NCBI GenBank assembly: GCA_965279065.1
Contig: OZ257134.1
Coordinates: 124,001-188,000 of the forward strand
DNA from: JAKAXS01 sp965279065
Lineage (GTDB): Bacteria; Pseudomonadota; Alphaproteobacteria; Rhizobiales; Hyphomicrobiaceae
Direction of reading: 5' to 3'
Length of the DNA stretch: 64,000 nt
Both the position numbers and the translations under genes were made by a program. Positions within the stretch are counted from its first letter, which is position 1; each line of letters begins with the position of its first letter. Below are positions 8,163 to 16,538 of the stretch, in pieces. The notes beneath the pieces were generated by a model. It was not told the DNA's origin. It did no database searches and saw only the letters and a list, made by a program, of their open reading frames with translations.

Positions 8163-9572
8163 ATGAAACTGGCCACATTCGAAGAGTTCCGCTCCGCCGG
8201 TCACGGCAGCAGCACTTTGCGGCTCAATACCATCGTCCGCCTGCGCTGGTTGGCTGTCGTCGGCCAGGTCATCGCCATCGGCGCCGTATCGCTGGGCATG
8301 GGCTTCTCGTTGCCCATCGGCCCCTGCCTGGCGTTGATCGCCGCTTCCGCCTGGCTCAATGTCTTCCTGTCGATCCGCTACCCCGCGCGCTACCGCCTCT
8401 CGGTCCGCGTTGCCTCCATCCTGCTCGCCTACGACATCCTGCAGCTCGCAGCCTTGCTGTATCTGACCGGTGGCATCGAAAATCCGTTCACCATGCTGGT
8501 CGTGGCGCCCGTGACCGTCTCGGCCGCCACCCTGCCGCCGCGCAACACGCTGGTGCTTGGCATCGTCGCCCTGATTTCCACCTGCCTCATCACGGTCGAC
8601 CCCTGGCCGCTGCCCTGGTTCGCCGGCCAGACGCTGGAGCAACCGCTGCATTATCGCCTCGGCATGCTCGCCGCCGTCATCATCTCCATGCTCTTCATTG
8701 CTCTCTACGCTTGGCGTCTGTCGAAAGAGAGCCGGCAGATGTCGGCGGCGTTGGCCGCGACTGAGATCGTGCTTGCCCGCGAGCAGAAGCTGCATGCACT
8801 CGACGGTCTGGCGGCCGCGGCCGCCCACGAGCTTGGCACGCCGTTGTCGACGATCACGCTGGTGACGTCCGAACTTGCGCGCCAGGTGCCGCAGGACAAT
8901 CCCGCACTGCTCGAGGACATTGAGCTGTTGCGCACCCAGGCCATTCGCTGCCGCGAGATCCTGCAGAAACTGACGCGCCAGCCCGCCGAGCAGGATCCCC
9001 TGCATTCCAGCCTCGCCGTGCGCGAGCTGCTGGAGGAGGCCTCCGCGCCCTATCAGGGCGCTCGCGTACCGATTATCACCGTCGCCCGCGCCGAGAAGAC
9101 GGCCGAGGATGCCGCCGCCCGCGAGCCGATCGGCGTCCGCCTGCCCGGTGTGATCTACGGCCTCGGTAACTTCATCGAAAACGCGATCGACTTCGCCGAC
9201 ACCCGCGTCGATCTCATGGCCGAATGGGACGCAGCCACCGTGGTGTTAACCGTCTCCGACAACGGCGCCGGCTTCAAACCCGAAATCATCGACAACCTCG
9301 GCGAGCCCTATGTCACCAGCCGCCCGGCGTATTCTCGCAAGAAGTACGGTAAAGCCTCGGGACTTGGCCTCGGCTTCTTCATTGCCAAGACCCTGCTCGA
9401 GCGGTCCGGCGCCCGCGTGGAACTGGAGAACCGCGCTCCGCCCCAGCATGGCGCCGTTGTTCGCGTCACCTGGCCCCGCGACGTCTTTGAGGCCCGGGCC
9501 AACAGCCCATCTGCGGCCGCGCAGCAAGAAGTCCGGGAGCAGCTACAAGTATTCGTGTCGGACGAACGGTAA
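8163..9572 (+). CDS. regB: Redox sensor histidine kinase RegB/PrrB/ActS
   Basis: Membrane sensor of the global redox two-component system of alphaproteobacteria. Six predicted membrane segments fill residues 25-185. The quinone-binding heptapeptide GGIENPF is at 103-109. The H-box AAAAHELGTPLST contains the phospho-accepting His222, and Cys263 in RCREILQKL corresponds by position to the redox-active cysteine (Cys265) of R. capsulatus RegB. N- and G-boxes follow (NFIENAIDFA; SDNGAGF; GLGLGFFIAK). All sensing and catalytic residues look intact, so the kinase should be functional. regA follows 81 nt downstream on the same strand. Confidence 0.94.
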   Translation: MKLATFEEFRSAGHGSSTLRLNTIVRLRWLAVVGQVIAIGAVSLGMGFSLPIGPCLALIAASAWLNVFLSIRYPARYRLSVRVASILLAYDILQLAALLYLTGGIENPFTMLVVAPVTVSAATLPPRNTLVLGIVALISTCLITVDPWPLPWFAGQTLEQPLHYRLGMLAAVIISMLFIALYAWRLSKESRQMSAALAATEIVLAREQKLHALDGLAAAAAHELGTPLSTITLVTSELARQVPQDNPALLEDIELLRTQAIRCREILQKLTRQPAEQDPLHSSLAVRELLEEASAPYQGARVPIITVARAEKTAEDAAAREPIGVRLPGVIYGLGNFIENAIDFADTRVDLMAEWDAATVVLTVSDNGAGFKPEIIDNLGEPYVTSRPAYSRKKYGKASGLGLGFFIAKTLLERSGARVELENRAPPQHGAVVRVTWPRDVFEARANSPSAAAQQEVREQLQVFVSDER

Positions 9573-9653
9573 CCAGCTAAAACAGAATTAAACCCTGAAG
9601 GGCTTGGCGAAAGGCCCCGCACAGATATACTTAGGCTCTCGGGAGGCAAAAGC

Positions 9654-10217
9654 GTGAACGAAGACCTGTCCTTTAAGCCGGATGAATTGCCGGAAGACCG
9701 CTCGCTCATAATCGTTGATGACGACAAGGCATTCCTGCAGCGACTGGCCCGCGCCATGGAGATGCGCGGCTTCGAGGTCCGCAGCGCGCACTCGATCTCC
9801 GAGGGCGTCGACCTCATTCGCGTTAAGGCTCCCGCGTTCGCCATCGTCGACATGCGCCTGGAAGATGGCAACGGCCTCGATGTCATCGCCGAACTGACGA
9901 AGGTGCGCCCCGAAGCGCGCATCATCGTGCTGACGGGCTACGGCAACATCGCCACCGCCGTCTCCGCCGTGAAACTCGGGGCGGTCGACTATCTGGCGAA
10001 GCCCGCTGATGCCGACGAAGTGACGGATGCCCTTCTCGCTCCGGTCAACACCAAGGCCCCGCCGCCGGAAAATCCCATGTCCGCCGACCGCGTGCGGTGG
10101 GAGCACATTCAGCGCGTGTACGAGCTGTGCAATCGCAACGTGTCCGAGACGGCGCGCCGTCTCAACATGCATCGCCGCACGCTGCAGCGCATTCTAGCAA
10201 AACGCGCGCCGAAGTAA
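9654..10217 (+). CDS. regA: Response regulator RegA/PrrA/ActR
   Basis: Cognate response regulator of RegB, controlling respiration, electron sinks and related redox functions. The 187-residue protein has a receiver domain with acidic pocket D22-D24, phospho-acceptor Asp66, Thr94 and Lys116, a proline-rich linker (APPPENP) near residue 135, and a Fis-type helix-turn-helix (NVSETARRLNMHRRTLQRIL) that is nearly invariant in this family. The GTG at 9654 has GGGAGG about 8 nt upstream. The stop codon sits in the loop of an 11-bp hairpin. Confidence 0.94.
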   Translation: MNEDLSFKPDELPEDRSLIIVDDDKAFLQRLARAMEMRGFEVRSAHSISEGVDLIRVKAPAFAIVDMRLEDGNGLDVIAELTKVRPEARIIVLTGYGNIATAVSAVKLGAVDYLAKPADADEVTDALLAPVNTKAPPPENPMSADRVRWEHIQRVYELCNRNVSETARRLNMHRRTLQRILAKRAPK

Positions 10218-10228
10218 TCGGCGCGCGT
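10202..10228. terminator. GC-rich hairpin across the regA stop codon
   Basis: Perfect 11-bp arms (10202-10212 and 10218-10228) enclose a 5-nt loop that contains the TAA stop of regA. There is no T-run, so it may be a rho-independent-like stop between convergent genes or an mRNA 3'-end stabiliser. Confidence 0.5.
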
Positions 10229-10253
10229 CGTAAATCCTGAGCCGAACACCCCG

Positions 10254-10415
10254 TTATGGGTTCGTCGCAGGCGGCGGTGGCGTCGGCGCGGGTGCCGGCG
10301 TGGTCACGGGCGCCGGGGTGGGGGCCGTCGTCGTCACCGTGGCGGGGGTGAGCATGACGTAGGCAAGCACCAGGACCAGCGCTAAAACCGCCAGAATTAT
10401 CATTCGATTGTCCAT
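10254..10415 (-). CDS. Small membrane protein with Pro/Thr-rich tail
   Basis: A 53-residue protein: a short N-terminus, one membrane segment (MIILAVLALVLVLAYVML, about 5-22) and a tail of alternating Ala, Pro and Thr. The ATG at 10415 has a strong GGAGGAG Shine-Dalgarno sequence, which is the main reason for the start; an upstream extension lacks this. It is convergent with regA. Function unknown; such tails usually sit in the periplasm or form low-complexity linkers. Confidence 0.6.
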   Translation of the reverse strand: MDNRMIILAVLALVLVLAYVMLTPATVTTTAPTPAPVTTPAPAPTPPPPATNP

Positions 10416-10512
10416 TACGCTCCTCCATAGCCCTTTTCTATAAGAACGTCCTTGAGCGGGCCAGAGCAACTTAACGCATGTTGCTACTTCTCCGTTCCAT
10501 GAAAATGCGGCT

Positions 10513-11031
10513 TCATCCGGCGTCTGTGAATAACGCGGCCAGCCCCGGATCGAGCGCCACGCTCAAACGAAGGGCGGCGGCGCGGGCAAATCGCAGGGTC
10601 ATCGCCTTGCGCCGCGCTCCCGACAGCTTGCCTTCCGGCGCCTCGCGCACGATCTCGCCGCCGAAACGGTCGGCCAGGATCAGGCCAGCCTCGGCGGGCA
10701 GGATCTCGACCGGAAAACCCGGTTTCACCGCGAAGTACAGCCGGTCGCAGAACTCCAGGTAGTCGGGCCATTTCTGGTCCGAGCGGAAGTCCTCAATCGA
10801 CGACTTGATCTCCACGATCACCAGGTCGCCGCGCGGGTTCAGCGCCGTTACGTCCGCGCGCCGCCCGTTGGCCAGCGACAGCTCCGACACGCACGAGAAC
10901 CCGTGCCCGATCAGCAGCCGGTTGACGCCGCGGCAAATATCGAGCGCATTTGCCGACTGCCGCAGATCCGGCTTGACGCTGGCCGGCACCTCGCCCGAGA
11001 AATCAGGTTGTGGATCGATTTCATCTGTCAT
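10513..11031 (-). CDS. mmcB: MmcB family DNA repair protein
   Basis: A 172-residue member of the MmcB family (studied in Caulobacter as an SOS/DNA-damage protein). It has a PD-(D/E)XK nuclease-like core: RRADVTAL supplies the Asp, and VIVEIKSS the E-x-K, with a downstream helix DYLEFCDRLYFAV. The start is an ATG whose upstream region faces the Lon-like gene, 151 nt away and divergent. Nuclease activity is inferred from the fold pattern only. Confidence 0.85.
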   Translation of the reverse strand: MTDEIDPQPDFSGEVPASVKPDLRQSANALDICRGVNRLLIGHGFSCVSELSLANGRRADVTALNPRGDLVIVEIKSSIEDFRSDQKWPDYLEFCDRLYFAVKPGFPVEILPAEAGLILADRFGGEIVREAPEGKLSGARRKAMTLRFARAAALRLSVALDPGLAALFTDAG

Positions 11032-11182
11032 GTCAGCTTAAAACCAGCGTGAAACCACGATGAGGTCAATGAGCGGAGCGTCTAGAGTACCGGCGTGCCG
11101 CACTCCCGCCGCGTTTTCGGGTTGCACATCTTCTCTCGCCAAATCGCCAGCAGGTCACGCGTCATAACGTCAAGGGTCGTCG

Positions 11183-13462
11183 ATGTTCTTCAAGCGCGCC
11201 AAGAAATCCGAAGACGCGTCGGCCGCAGCCGTTGTGGCCGCAGGACCCGTGCCTGCCCCGGCCAAAGACAGGCCGGCCGTTCATGCCGCCTTGGACGTCG
11301 ACAAGCTAGCGCGCGCGACGAATGCCTCCAAGCTCGGTTTCAAGACCACCGCCGACGTTGCCCGCTCTCCTGCCGAGCCGTTCGAAGCCCGCCGCGTCTG
11401 GGACGCTGTTGGCTCTGCGTTCGCGGCCGCTTCCGGGCAGGCCAACGCGCATGTTTTGATCACGGCTCCTCCCGGCTGCGGTGCCGGCCGCGCCGTCGCA
11501 GCTCACCTGGCGACGGTGCCGAGGGCCATCGACGCCACGGCATCCGACTGGCTGTTCGTTGCCGGCGAAGGTAGCGCCGCCCAATGGTCCGTCATTCCCG
11601 TGCCTGCTGGACAGGGCAAGCGCCTCGCCGCCGGTATCACCGCCGTCGTGGCCCAGTTGCGCAACACGCTACCGTACCTTCTCAAGGGCGAGGATCTTAC
11701 GCTTCGCCGGTCGACCATCGAGACGGGCTTTGCCGCCGTCCGCGATGATGCGTTCGCCCGCCTGCGCGAGATGGCGCACGCCCAGAACGTGGCCGTCCTG
11801 ACGACGCCGATGGGCTTTGCCGTCGCCCCCATGCACGAAGGCAAGGTGGTGAAGCCCGAAGTCCTGGCACGTCTGCCCCAGGCCATGCGCGACGAAGTCC
11901 GCCGCAAGGTCGAGAGCATCGAGGCGGAACTCCAGACGCTGCTGGCCGACGTCCCCTCTGAAGCCGGCGGTCAGGTCGGCGAGCTCGCCGAACTCGTTGC
12001 CGACTATGTGCGCCCCGCCGTCTCCGGCGGTTTTGAAGGGTTGGCCAAGGAGTTTTCCAGCGCCGCCCAGGTCATGGCCTATTTGACGTTCGCGCAGGAT
12101 GACATCATCCGCCGCGCCTGCCGCGAGGGCGCCGCGCTGTCTCTGCCCGATTACTGCGGGCGTGTCATCGAAGGCGCCGGCAAGACCCTGGTCATGGTCG
12201 AGCCGCCGATCAGTGCCGCCGGCCTGTCCGAGGCATTGCTGCGCGCCGGCAAGGGCGCCGTCCTCATTAGCGCGTCGCACCTCGACGGTGTGCCCGGTGC
12301 GTGGTCGGCGTTGCGCGCCGCCGTGCAGTCGCGGTCCGTAGAATTGGCCGGCCTGCCCGGGCACGCGTGTCCCATTGCCTCGCGTATCGTCGTGATTGCC
12401 GAGGCCACCGTCGAGGATGGCAGCGCGGCCCTGTTCGGCATCCGCACGTCGTTCGCTGATGATGCGGCCCGCAGTGAGGACAGCGAGATCGCTCTCGCCA
12501 AGATGATCGCCATCGCCGCCGACGAGCGCGGGCTGCTCCCCCTCGATGCCGCGGCCGTCGCTTTGCTTGTCGGCGAAGCCGCACGCCTGGCCGGCCGGCC
12601 CGGCCGGCTTTCCGGCAATCTCACCGGTCCGCTGGCCATCGCCACCGACGCCAGCCGCAAGGCCGCGACGGCCAGTCGTGCCACCATTACTGAAGCCGAT
12701 GTCCAGGCCGCCCTGGCCGAGCGCCGCCCGGCCAGGATCCAGCCGCTGTTTGCGCCGGCCGCCGCCAGCATCGTCGGCCGCGTCTTGGCGCTCGGCCTGT
12801 CGCCCGAGCCCGTCGAAGTCTGGGCCACCGTCCGTCCCGGCAAGGGCACCGCCGCCGACATCGCCCGTGCCGCTCCGGGATCGGACACGGCCGCAGGTTC
12901 ATCCGCTCTGCTGTGGAGCCTTGTAGCCGGCCGCTACGTGCCGGCCCACCACCTCTCGCTCGCCGCCGCCATCGTTCACGAACCGCCACTGTCGCCGGCC
13001 GACGCCGCGCGCACATCTGCCGCCGAGGTCTATGCTCTGTTTTCGGCGCTGGCCGAGGCGCCTATCGCCACCTCGTTCGCGGCTGCCGGCTGGGTCTCGC
13101 CGTCAGGCACGCTGCTACCCATCACCGGCATCAGCGCCGCCATCGAGAGTGCATTCGATCACAACGGCGGCCGTGACGCCGCGCGACCCTTGAGCGTCGT
13201 CATCCCGCGCGCCAACGAGGCCGACCTCATGCTACGCGCCGATGTGGTAGAGGCCGCGCGCAAGGGCAAGCTGCAGGTCTTTGCTGCCGGCGACGTTGAC
13301 GAAGGCCTGACGATCCTCACCGGCATCAGGGCCGGCACGCGCACCGATGCGGCGGGCGAACCCAGCCTCAATCGCCAGATCGAAGACCGCCTCGTCGCGT
13401 TCTCGCGCCAGCCGGTCGCGGCGGACGCCGTGCGCACGACCGCGAAAGCCGCAACGCCATGA
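11183..13462 (+). CDS. Degenerate Lon-like (YcbZ/LonC-type) protein, probable pseudoenzyme
   Basis: A 759-residue protein aligning by eye along its length with AAA/Lon fusion proteases of the YcbZ type: N-terminal extension, ATPase domain interrupted by a helical insertion, and a C-terminal Lon proteolytic-like domain (about 560-745). Every key catalytic position I can place is altered. The P-loop reads APPGCGAG (95-102), with Ala101 where Lys is required. The Walker B strand reads AVLISASHL without acidic residues. In the protease domain the GDSAS serine aligns with Arg610 in AARTSAAEV, and the catalytic Lys of GGLNEK aligns with Ala653 in TGISAAIE. The frame is intact and codon use normal, so the gene is maintained. 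It overlaps the next gene by four bases. A structural or regulatory role is inferred. Confidence 0.75.
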   Translation: MFFKRAKKSEDASAAAVVAAGPVPAPAKDRPAVHAALDVDKLARATNASKLGFKTTADVARSPAEPFEARRVWDAVGSAFAAASGQANAHVLITAPPGCGAGRAVAAHLATVPRAIDATASDWLFVAGEGSAAQWSVIPVPAGQGKRLAAGITAVVAQLRNTLPYLLKGEDLTLRRSTIETGFAAVRDDAFARLREMAHAQNVAVLTTPMGFAVAPMHEGKVVKPEVLARLPQAMRDEVRRKVESIEAELQTLLADVPSEAGGQVGELAELVADYVRPAVSGGFEGLAKEFSSAAQVMAYLTFAQDDIIRRACREGAALSLPDYCGRVIEGAGKTLVMVEPPISAAGLSEALLRAGKGAVLISASHLDGVPGAWSALRAAVQSRSVELAGLPGHACPIASRIVVIAEATVEDGSAALFGIRTSFADDAARSEDSEIALAKMIAIAADERGLLPLDAAAVALLVGEAARLAGRPGRLSGNLTGPLAIATDASRKAATASRATITEADVQAALAERRPARIQPLFAPAAASIVGRVLALGLSPEPVEVWATVRPGKGTAADIARAAPGSDTAAGSSALLWSLVAGRYVPAHHLSLAAAIVHEPPLSPADAARTSAAEVYALFSALAEAPIATSFAAAGWVSPSGTLLPITGISAAIESAFDHNGGRDAARPLSVVIPRANEADLMLRADVVEAARKGKLQVFAAGDVDEGLTILTGIRAGTRTDAAGEPSLNRQIEDRLVAFSRQPVAADAVRTTAKAATP

Positions 13463-14319
13463 TCGCCCACGTCGCCGAAGCCGGTGAAGGCAGCGGCCGC
13501 GTCGTGCTGCAGATGGGCCCGCAGCTGTCCGGCATCGCGCTCGATGCCGCGCTGCAACTGGCGCGCAGCTTCCGCTCCGAAGTCGAGGCCCTCTATACTG
13601 ACGACGGCATGTTGATCGACCTGGCAGCCTATCCGTTCGCGCGCGAGATCTCAGTTGCCGGCGCCATCAAGGGCCCGATCGATACCGGCGTGCTGCAGCG
13701 CCGCCAGCATCGCATCGCCGCGGCCACCATCCGCCGCGTCGCCGCGGCCGCTCGCGAGGCCGGCATACGTTTCACATCCAGTGTTCGTCACCACGACGCC
13801 ACGAGCGCCTTGGCCGACGCCTGCGCCGAGCGCGGCCCCTGGAACATGGTCGCGCTGGGCGAGCCGATCGCCAGTCACGATCGTGTCAAGCTGCGCGAAA
13901 TGTTCTCGACCGTCTGGGGCACCACCGGCTTCGTTCTCACCGGTCCGAAAGCCCGGCGCACCAGCGGGCCCGTCGTCGCCGTCGTCGAGGATATTGAGCG
14001 CTTCTCCCCCCTGCTGCGCACCGCCGAGCATCTCGCCGCCGCCACATCCTCGGCGTGCGAAGTGCTTCTCGCCGGCCACGACGCGCATCAGGTCGTCGAA
14101 TTGGAACTGCAGGCCCGCCTCGTCCTCAACGATGAGGCGCACGTCAACATGCCCATCACCACCGTATCGCGCGGCGGCGCCTCTGCCATCGGCGCGGCCC
14201 TGCGCGCCCTCGGTGCCGGTTTCGTCATCGCCCACTACGACGGCATCGCCATGCCCTCCGAAGGCGAGGACACGTTGCTGGCCGAGGACCTCGAGGGCCC
14301 ACTGCTACTGGTCCGCTGA
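13459..14319 (+). CDS. Hypothetical protein coupled to the Lon-like pseudoenzyme
   Basis: A 286-residue soluble protein whose ATG overlaps the stop of the upstream gene (ATGA), so the two are translationally coupled. The N-terminal half starts with RVVLQMGPQLSGIALDAALQLARSF, a strand-then-helix pattern like universal stress protein domains, and the C-terminal half repeats a similar alternation (VVAVVEDIERFSPLLRTAEHLAA). The USP nucleotide motif G-x2-G-x9-G is not evident. I would call it USP-like at best; function unknown. Its partner suggests a shared complex. Confidence 0.7.
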   Translation: MIAHVAEAGEGSGRVVLQMGPQLSGIALDAALQLARSFRSEVEALYTDDGMLIDLAAYPFAREISVAGAIKGPIDTGVLQRRQHRIAAATIRRVAAAAREAGIRFTSSVRHHDATSALADACAERGPWNMVALGEPIASHDRVKLREMFSTVWGTTGFVLTGPKARRTSGPVVAVVEDIERFSPLLRTAEHLAAATSSACEVLLAGHDAHQVVELELQARLVLNDEAHVNMPITTVSRGGASAIGAALRALGAGFVIAHYDGIAMPSEGEDTLLAEDLEGPLLLVR

Positions 14320-14349
14320 GTCTGGAGCACTTCGAAGCTGGAGGGCGCC

Positions 14350-15042
14350 ATGCCTGAGCTCGACATCGCGGCGCTTTCCAGACGAACGTGGAGCAGTACG
14401 GCGATCTTTATCGGCGTGCTGTGGCTCCTGGTCTTCGCGCCTGCCCTCACGCTGGACTATCCGCAGGGCTGGGTGTTCTGGGCTGTATTCTCGCTCTGCT
14501 GCATCGTGCCGACGTGGTACTTCCTTCGCCACGACCCTGCGCTCATCAATCGCCGGTTGGTCGTGGGCCCGACGGCGGAAACGAAGCCCCTCCAAAAGCG
14601 CATCCAGGCCGCGGCGGCGTTGATCACAATCGCGATGTTCGTGCTGCCGGGGTTCGATCACCGCTTCGGCTGGTCGCAGGTGCCCTGGACGATCATTTGG
14701 CTCGGCTACGGTCTCGTGGTGCTCGGCTTCCTCATTATCTGCCGCGTGTTCCAGGAGAATTCGTTCGCCGCGGCGACCATCCAGGTCGAGGCCGAGCAGA
14801 GGGTCATCTCGACAGGACTGTACGGCCTGGTGCGGCACCCGATGTATTTTGGCGCGGTAGTCCTTTACGCGGGCGTACCCCTAGCGCTCGGGTCGTGGTG
14901 GACGCTGCTGTTGCTCGTGCCGTTGATTGCCGTGCTGGCGCTGCGGCTGATCGATGAGGAAGCGTACTTGAGGCGGGAGCTGCCGGGCTACGCCGACTAT
15001 TGCGACAAGGTTAGGTCGCGACTGCTGCCGGGCATCTGGTAA
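14350..15042 (+). CDS. Isoprenylcysteine carboxyl methyltransferase (ICMT)/PEMT family membrane protein
   Basis: A 230-residue integral membrane protein with about five hydrophobic segments and the family signature GLYGLVRHPMYFGAV (around 157-171), where the RHPxY motif forms part of the S-adenosylmethionine site, followed by EEAYLRRELPGYADYC near the C-terminus. Bacterial members methylate unidentified lipids or isoprenoid carboxylates. A GGAGG lies just before the ATG, 30 nt after the preceding operon, so it could be co-transcribed. Confidence 0.87.
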   Translation: MPELDIAALSRRTWSSTAIFIGVLWLLVFAPALTLDYPQGWVFWAVFSLCCIVPTWYFLRHDPALINRRLVVGPTAETKPLQKRIQAAAALITIAMFVLPGFDHRFGWSQVPWTIIWLGYGLVVLGFLIICRVFQENSFAAATIQVEAEQRVISTGLYGLVRHPMYFGAVVLYAGVPLALGSWWTLLLLVPLIAVLALRLIDEEAYLRRELPGYADYCDKVRSRLLPGIW

Positions 15043-15054
15043 CGCAAATGCCTG

Positions 15055-15984
15055 TCAACCGTTGGCCTTGGCGCGTGCTTCGCGGGCTGTGGCGAAAGCC
15101 GGCGTGAGGTCCTGCGTGACCCATTTCGACAGCACAGCGACCGCGGGCCGTGCATCGTTGCCCGACGCATAGACGAGGTCGTAGCCCAGCCCCTCGATGA
15201 CAGGACCGAATGGCTGCACGAGCGCGCCACGTGCCAGCTCGGTGGCGACCAGCGCGAGACTGAGTAGCGCCACGCCTTGCCCGGCGATCGCCGCGTCGAT
15301 GGCGCTCGCCTCGTCGTTGAAGGCGATCCCGCCGTCGGTATCCAGTTGGCTGAAATTGGCGCGCTCGGCCCAGGTGCGCCAGTTGGGCACGCTGAGCTTG
15401 ATGGCCATGGCGCCCCAGTCGAAATGAATAAGCGAGACGTTCGTCAAGTCGGCCGGCGTGTGGATGTTAAGGTGCGGACTGCAGACAGGCGCGAAACTGT
15501 CGTTGAGGAGCGGCAGCGCCGTCAGGCCCGGATAGTGGCCGGCGCCGTAGCGGATCGCGGCGTCCGCCTCGCCGGCCTGCAGATCAACCGGTTCGTCGGA
15601 GGCGTGCAGGCGCAGATCCCAACCCGGGTTGAGCGTGCGGAAACTGCCGGCGTGCGGAACCAGCAGCTTGGCGGTGAACGCAACGGTGGCCGACAGCGTC
15701 GCGACCTGCCGCGCCGGGCGCCGCTTGATCTGCTCGACGGCCTCCGCCATGGCGTCGAACGAACTGCGCAGGGCCGGATAGAGCGCCCTTCCGTGCTCCG
15801 TCAGGCTGACCTTGCGCGTCTGACGGATGAACAAGGGAAGCCCGAGGGCCTCCTCCAGTTGTCGGATCTGGTGGCTGACGGCAGTTGGCGTGACGCCGAG
15901 CTCCGCCGCAGCCAGCTTGAAGCTTTCCTGTCGCGCCGCGGCCTCGAAGGCGCGCAGGGCGCCCAGCGGCGGAAGGCGGCGCAT
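15055..15984 (-). CDS. LysR-family regulator, GcvA-like
   Basis: A 309-residue LysR protein beginning MRRLPPLGALRAFEAAA, the usual N-terminus of the GcvA-like branch. A GTG four codons upstream overlaps the operator palindrome and is less likely. The helix-turn-helix covers about 18-37 (LAAAELGVTPTAVSHQIRQL) and the rest is a periplasmic-binding-protein-type effector domain. It is divergent from an SMR exporter gene and a 10-bp inverted repeat lies just upstream, so autoregulation and control of the exporter are likely. Effector unknown. Confidence 0.9.
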   Translation of the reverse strand: MRRLPPLGALRAFEAAARQESFKLAAAELGVTPTAVSHQIRQLEEALGLPLFIRQTRKVSLTEHGRALYPALRSSFDAMAEAVEQIKRRPARQVATLSATVAFTAKLLVPHAGSFRTLNPGWDLRLHASDEPVDLQAGEADAAIRYGAGHYPGLTALPLLNDSFAPVCSPHLNIHTPADLTNVSLIHFDWGAMAIKLSVPNWRTWAERANFSQLDTDGGIAFNDEASAIDAAIAGQGVALLSLALVATELARGALVQPFGPVIEGLGYDLVYASGNDARPAVAVLSKWVTQDLTPAFATAREARAKANG

Positions 15985-15995
15985 GCCAAAATCCA

Positions 15996-16022
15996 CAATA
16001 GATGAATCTTACTCATCTATTG
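15996..16022. promoter_or_regulatory. Palindromic operator between LysR and SMR genes
   Basis: Perfect 10-bp arms CAATAGATGA (15996-16005) and TCATCTATTG (16013-16022) separated by 7 nt. The dimension fits a LysR-type binding site. It lies immediately upstream of the lysR ATG, a classical position for autorepression. Confidence 0.7.
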
Positions 16023-16127
16023 GCTGAAAACTTGCCATTTGTCGAGTCGTTCGTTCCGCTACTATCTAGGCACTGACCGCTCACTGTGCAGATACGCATG
16101 AGCACAACTCGTACAAAGAGGTCAGTC

Positions 16128-16445
16128 ATGGCTTGGGTTTATCTGGCATTGGCGGCGATATTCGAAGTGATCTTTGCCATCAGCATGAAATACACGGACG
16201 GCTTCACGAAGCTCGGTCCGACCGTGGTGACGGCAATCGCCGTCGTGTTTGGTATCGGCTTCCTGACGATGGCGATGAAAACGCTGCCGGTAAGCGTCGC
16301 CTATCCGATCTGGACGGCCGTCGGCACGCTGGGCACCGTCATCCTGGGTTTCGTGCTGCTGCGGGAGCCGCTGACGGCGATGAAGATCGTCAGCGCGCTG
16401 GCGATCGTGGGCGGTGTAGCCGGACTGAAGATGTCGACAGCTTAA
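16128..16445 (+). CDS. Small multidrug resistance (SMR) family transporter, SugE/Gdx-like
   Basis: A 105-residue four-helix proton-coupled exporter of the inner membrane, acting as a dimer. The ATG at 16128 has GAGG upstream and gives MAWVYLALAAIFEV; the glutamate in FEV is the essential substrate/proton site (residue 13). The segments MKYTDGF, AMKTLP and AYPIWTAVGTLG resemble the SugE/Gdx branch that exports guanidinium and small quaternary ammonium compounds. No guanidine riboswitch is seen upstream; the adjacent LysR gene probably controls it. Confidence 0.88.
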   Translation: MAWVYLALAAIFEVIFAISMKYTDGFTKLGPTVVTAIAVVFGIGFLTMAMKTLPVSVAYPIWTAVGTLGTVILGFVLLREPLTAMKIVSALAIVGGVAGLKMSTA

Positions 16446-16538
16446 GTCTGGCTGGCGGTCATAAGCTTAGCGAAAACCAAGCGTAGGCCCTGGGCTGCGT
16501 GCCGGTAACATCCGGCGCAAACAGCCCGGGAGGCCGCC

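Noticed and set aside
7956..9005. Upstream extension of the SCO frame to 546 codons
   Set aside because: The extension runs antisense through regB; the SCO protein has a good start and membrane anchor at 7955.
16023..16127. Guanidine riboswitch before the SMR gene
   Set aside because: No ykkC/guanidine aptamer core was recognised; a LysR operator explains the region better.
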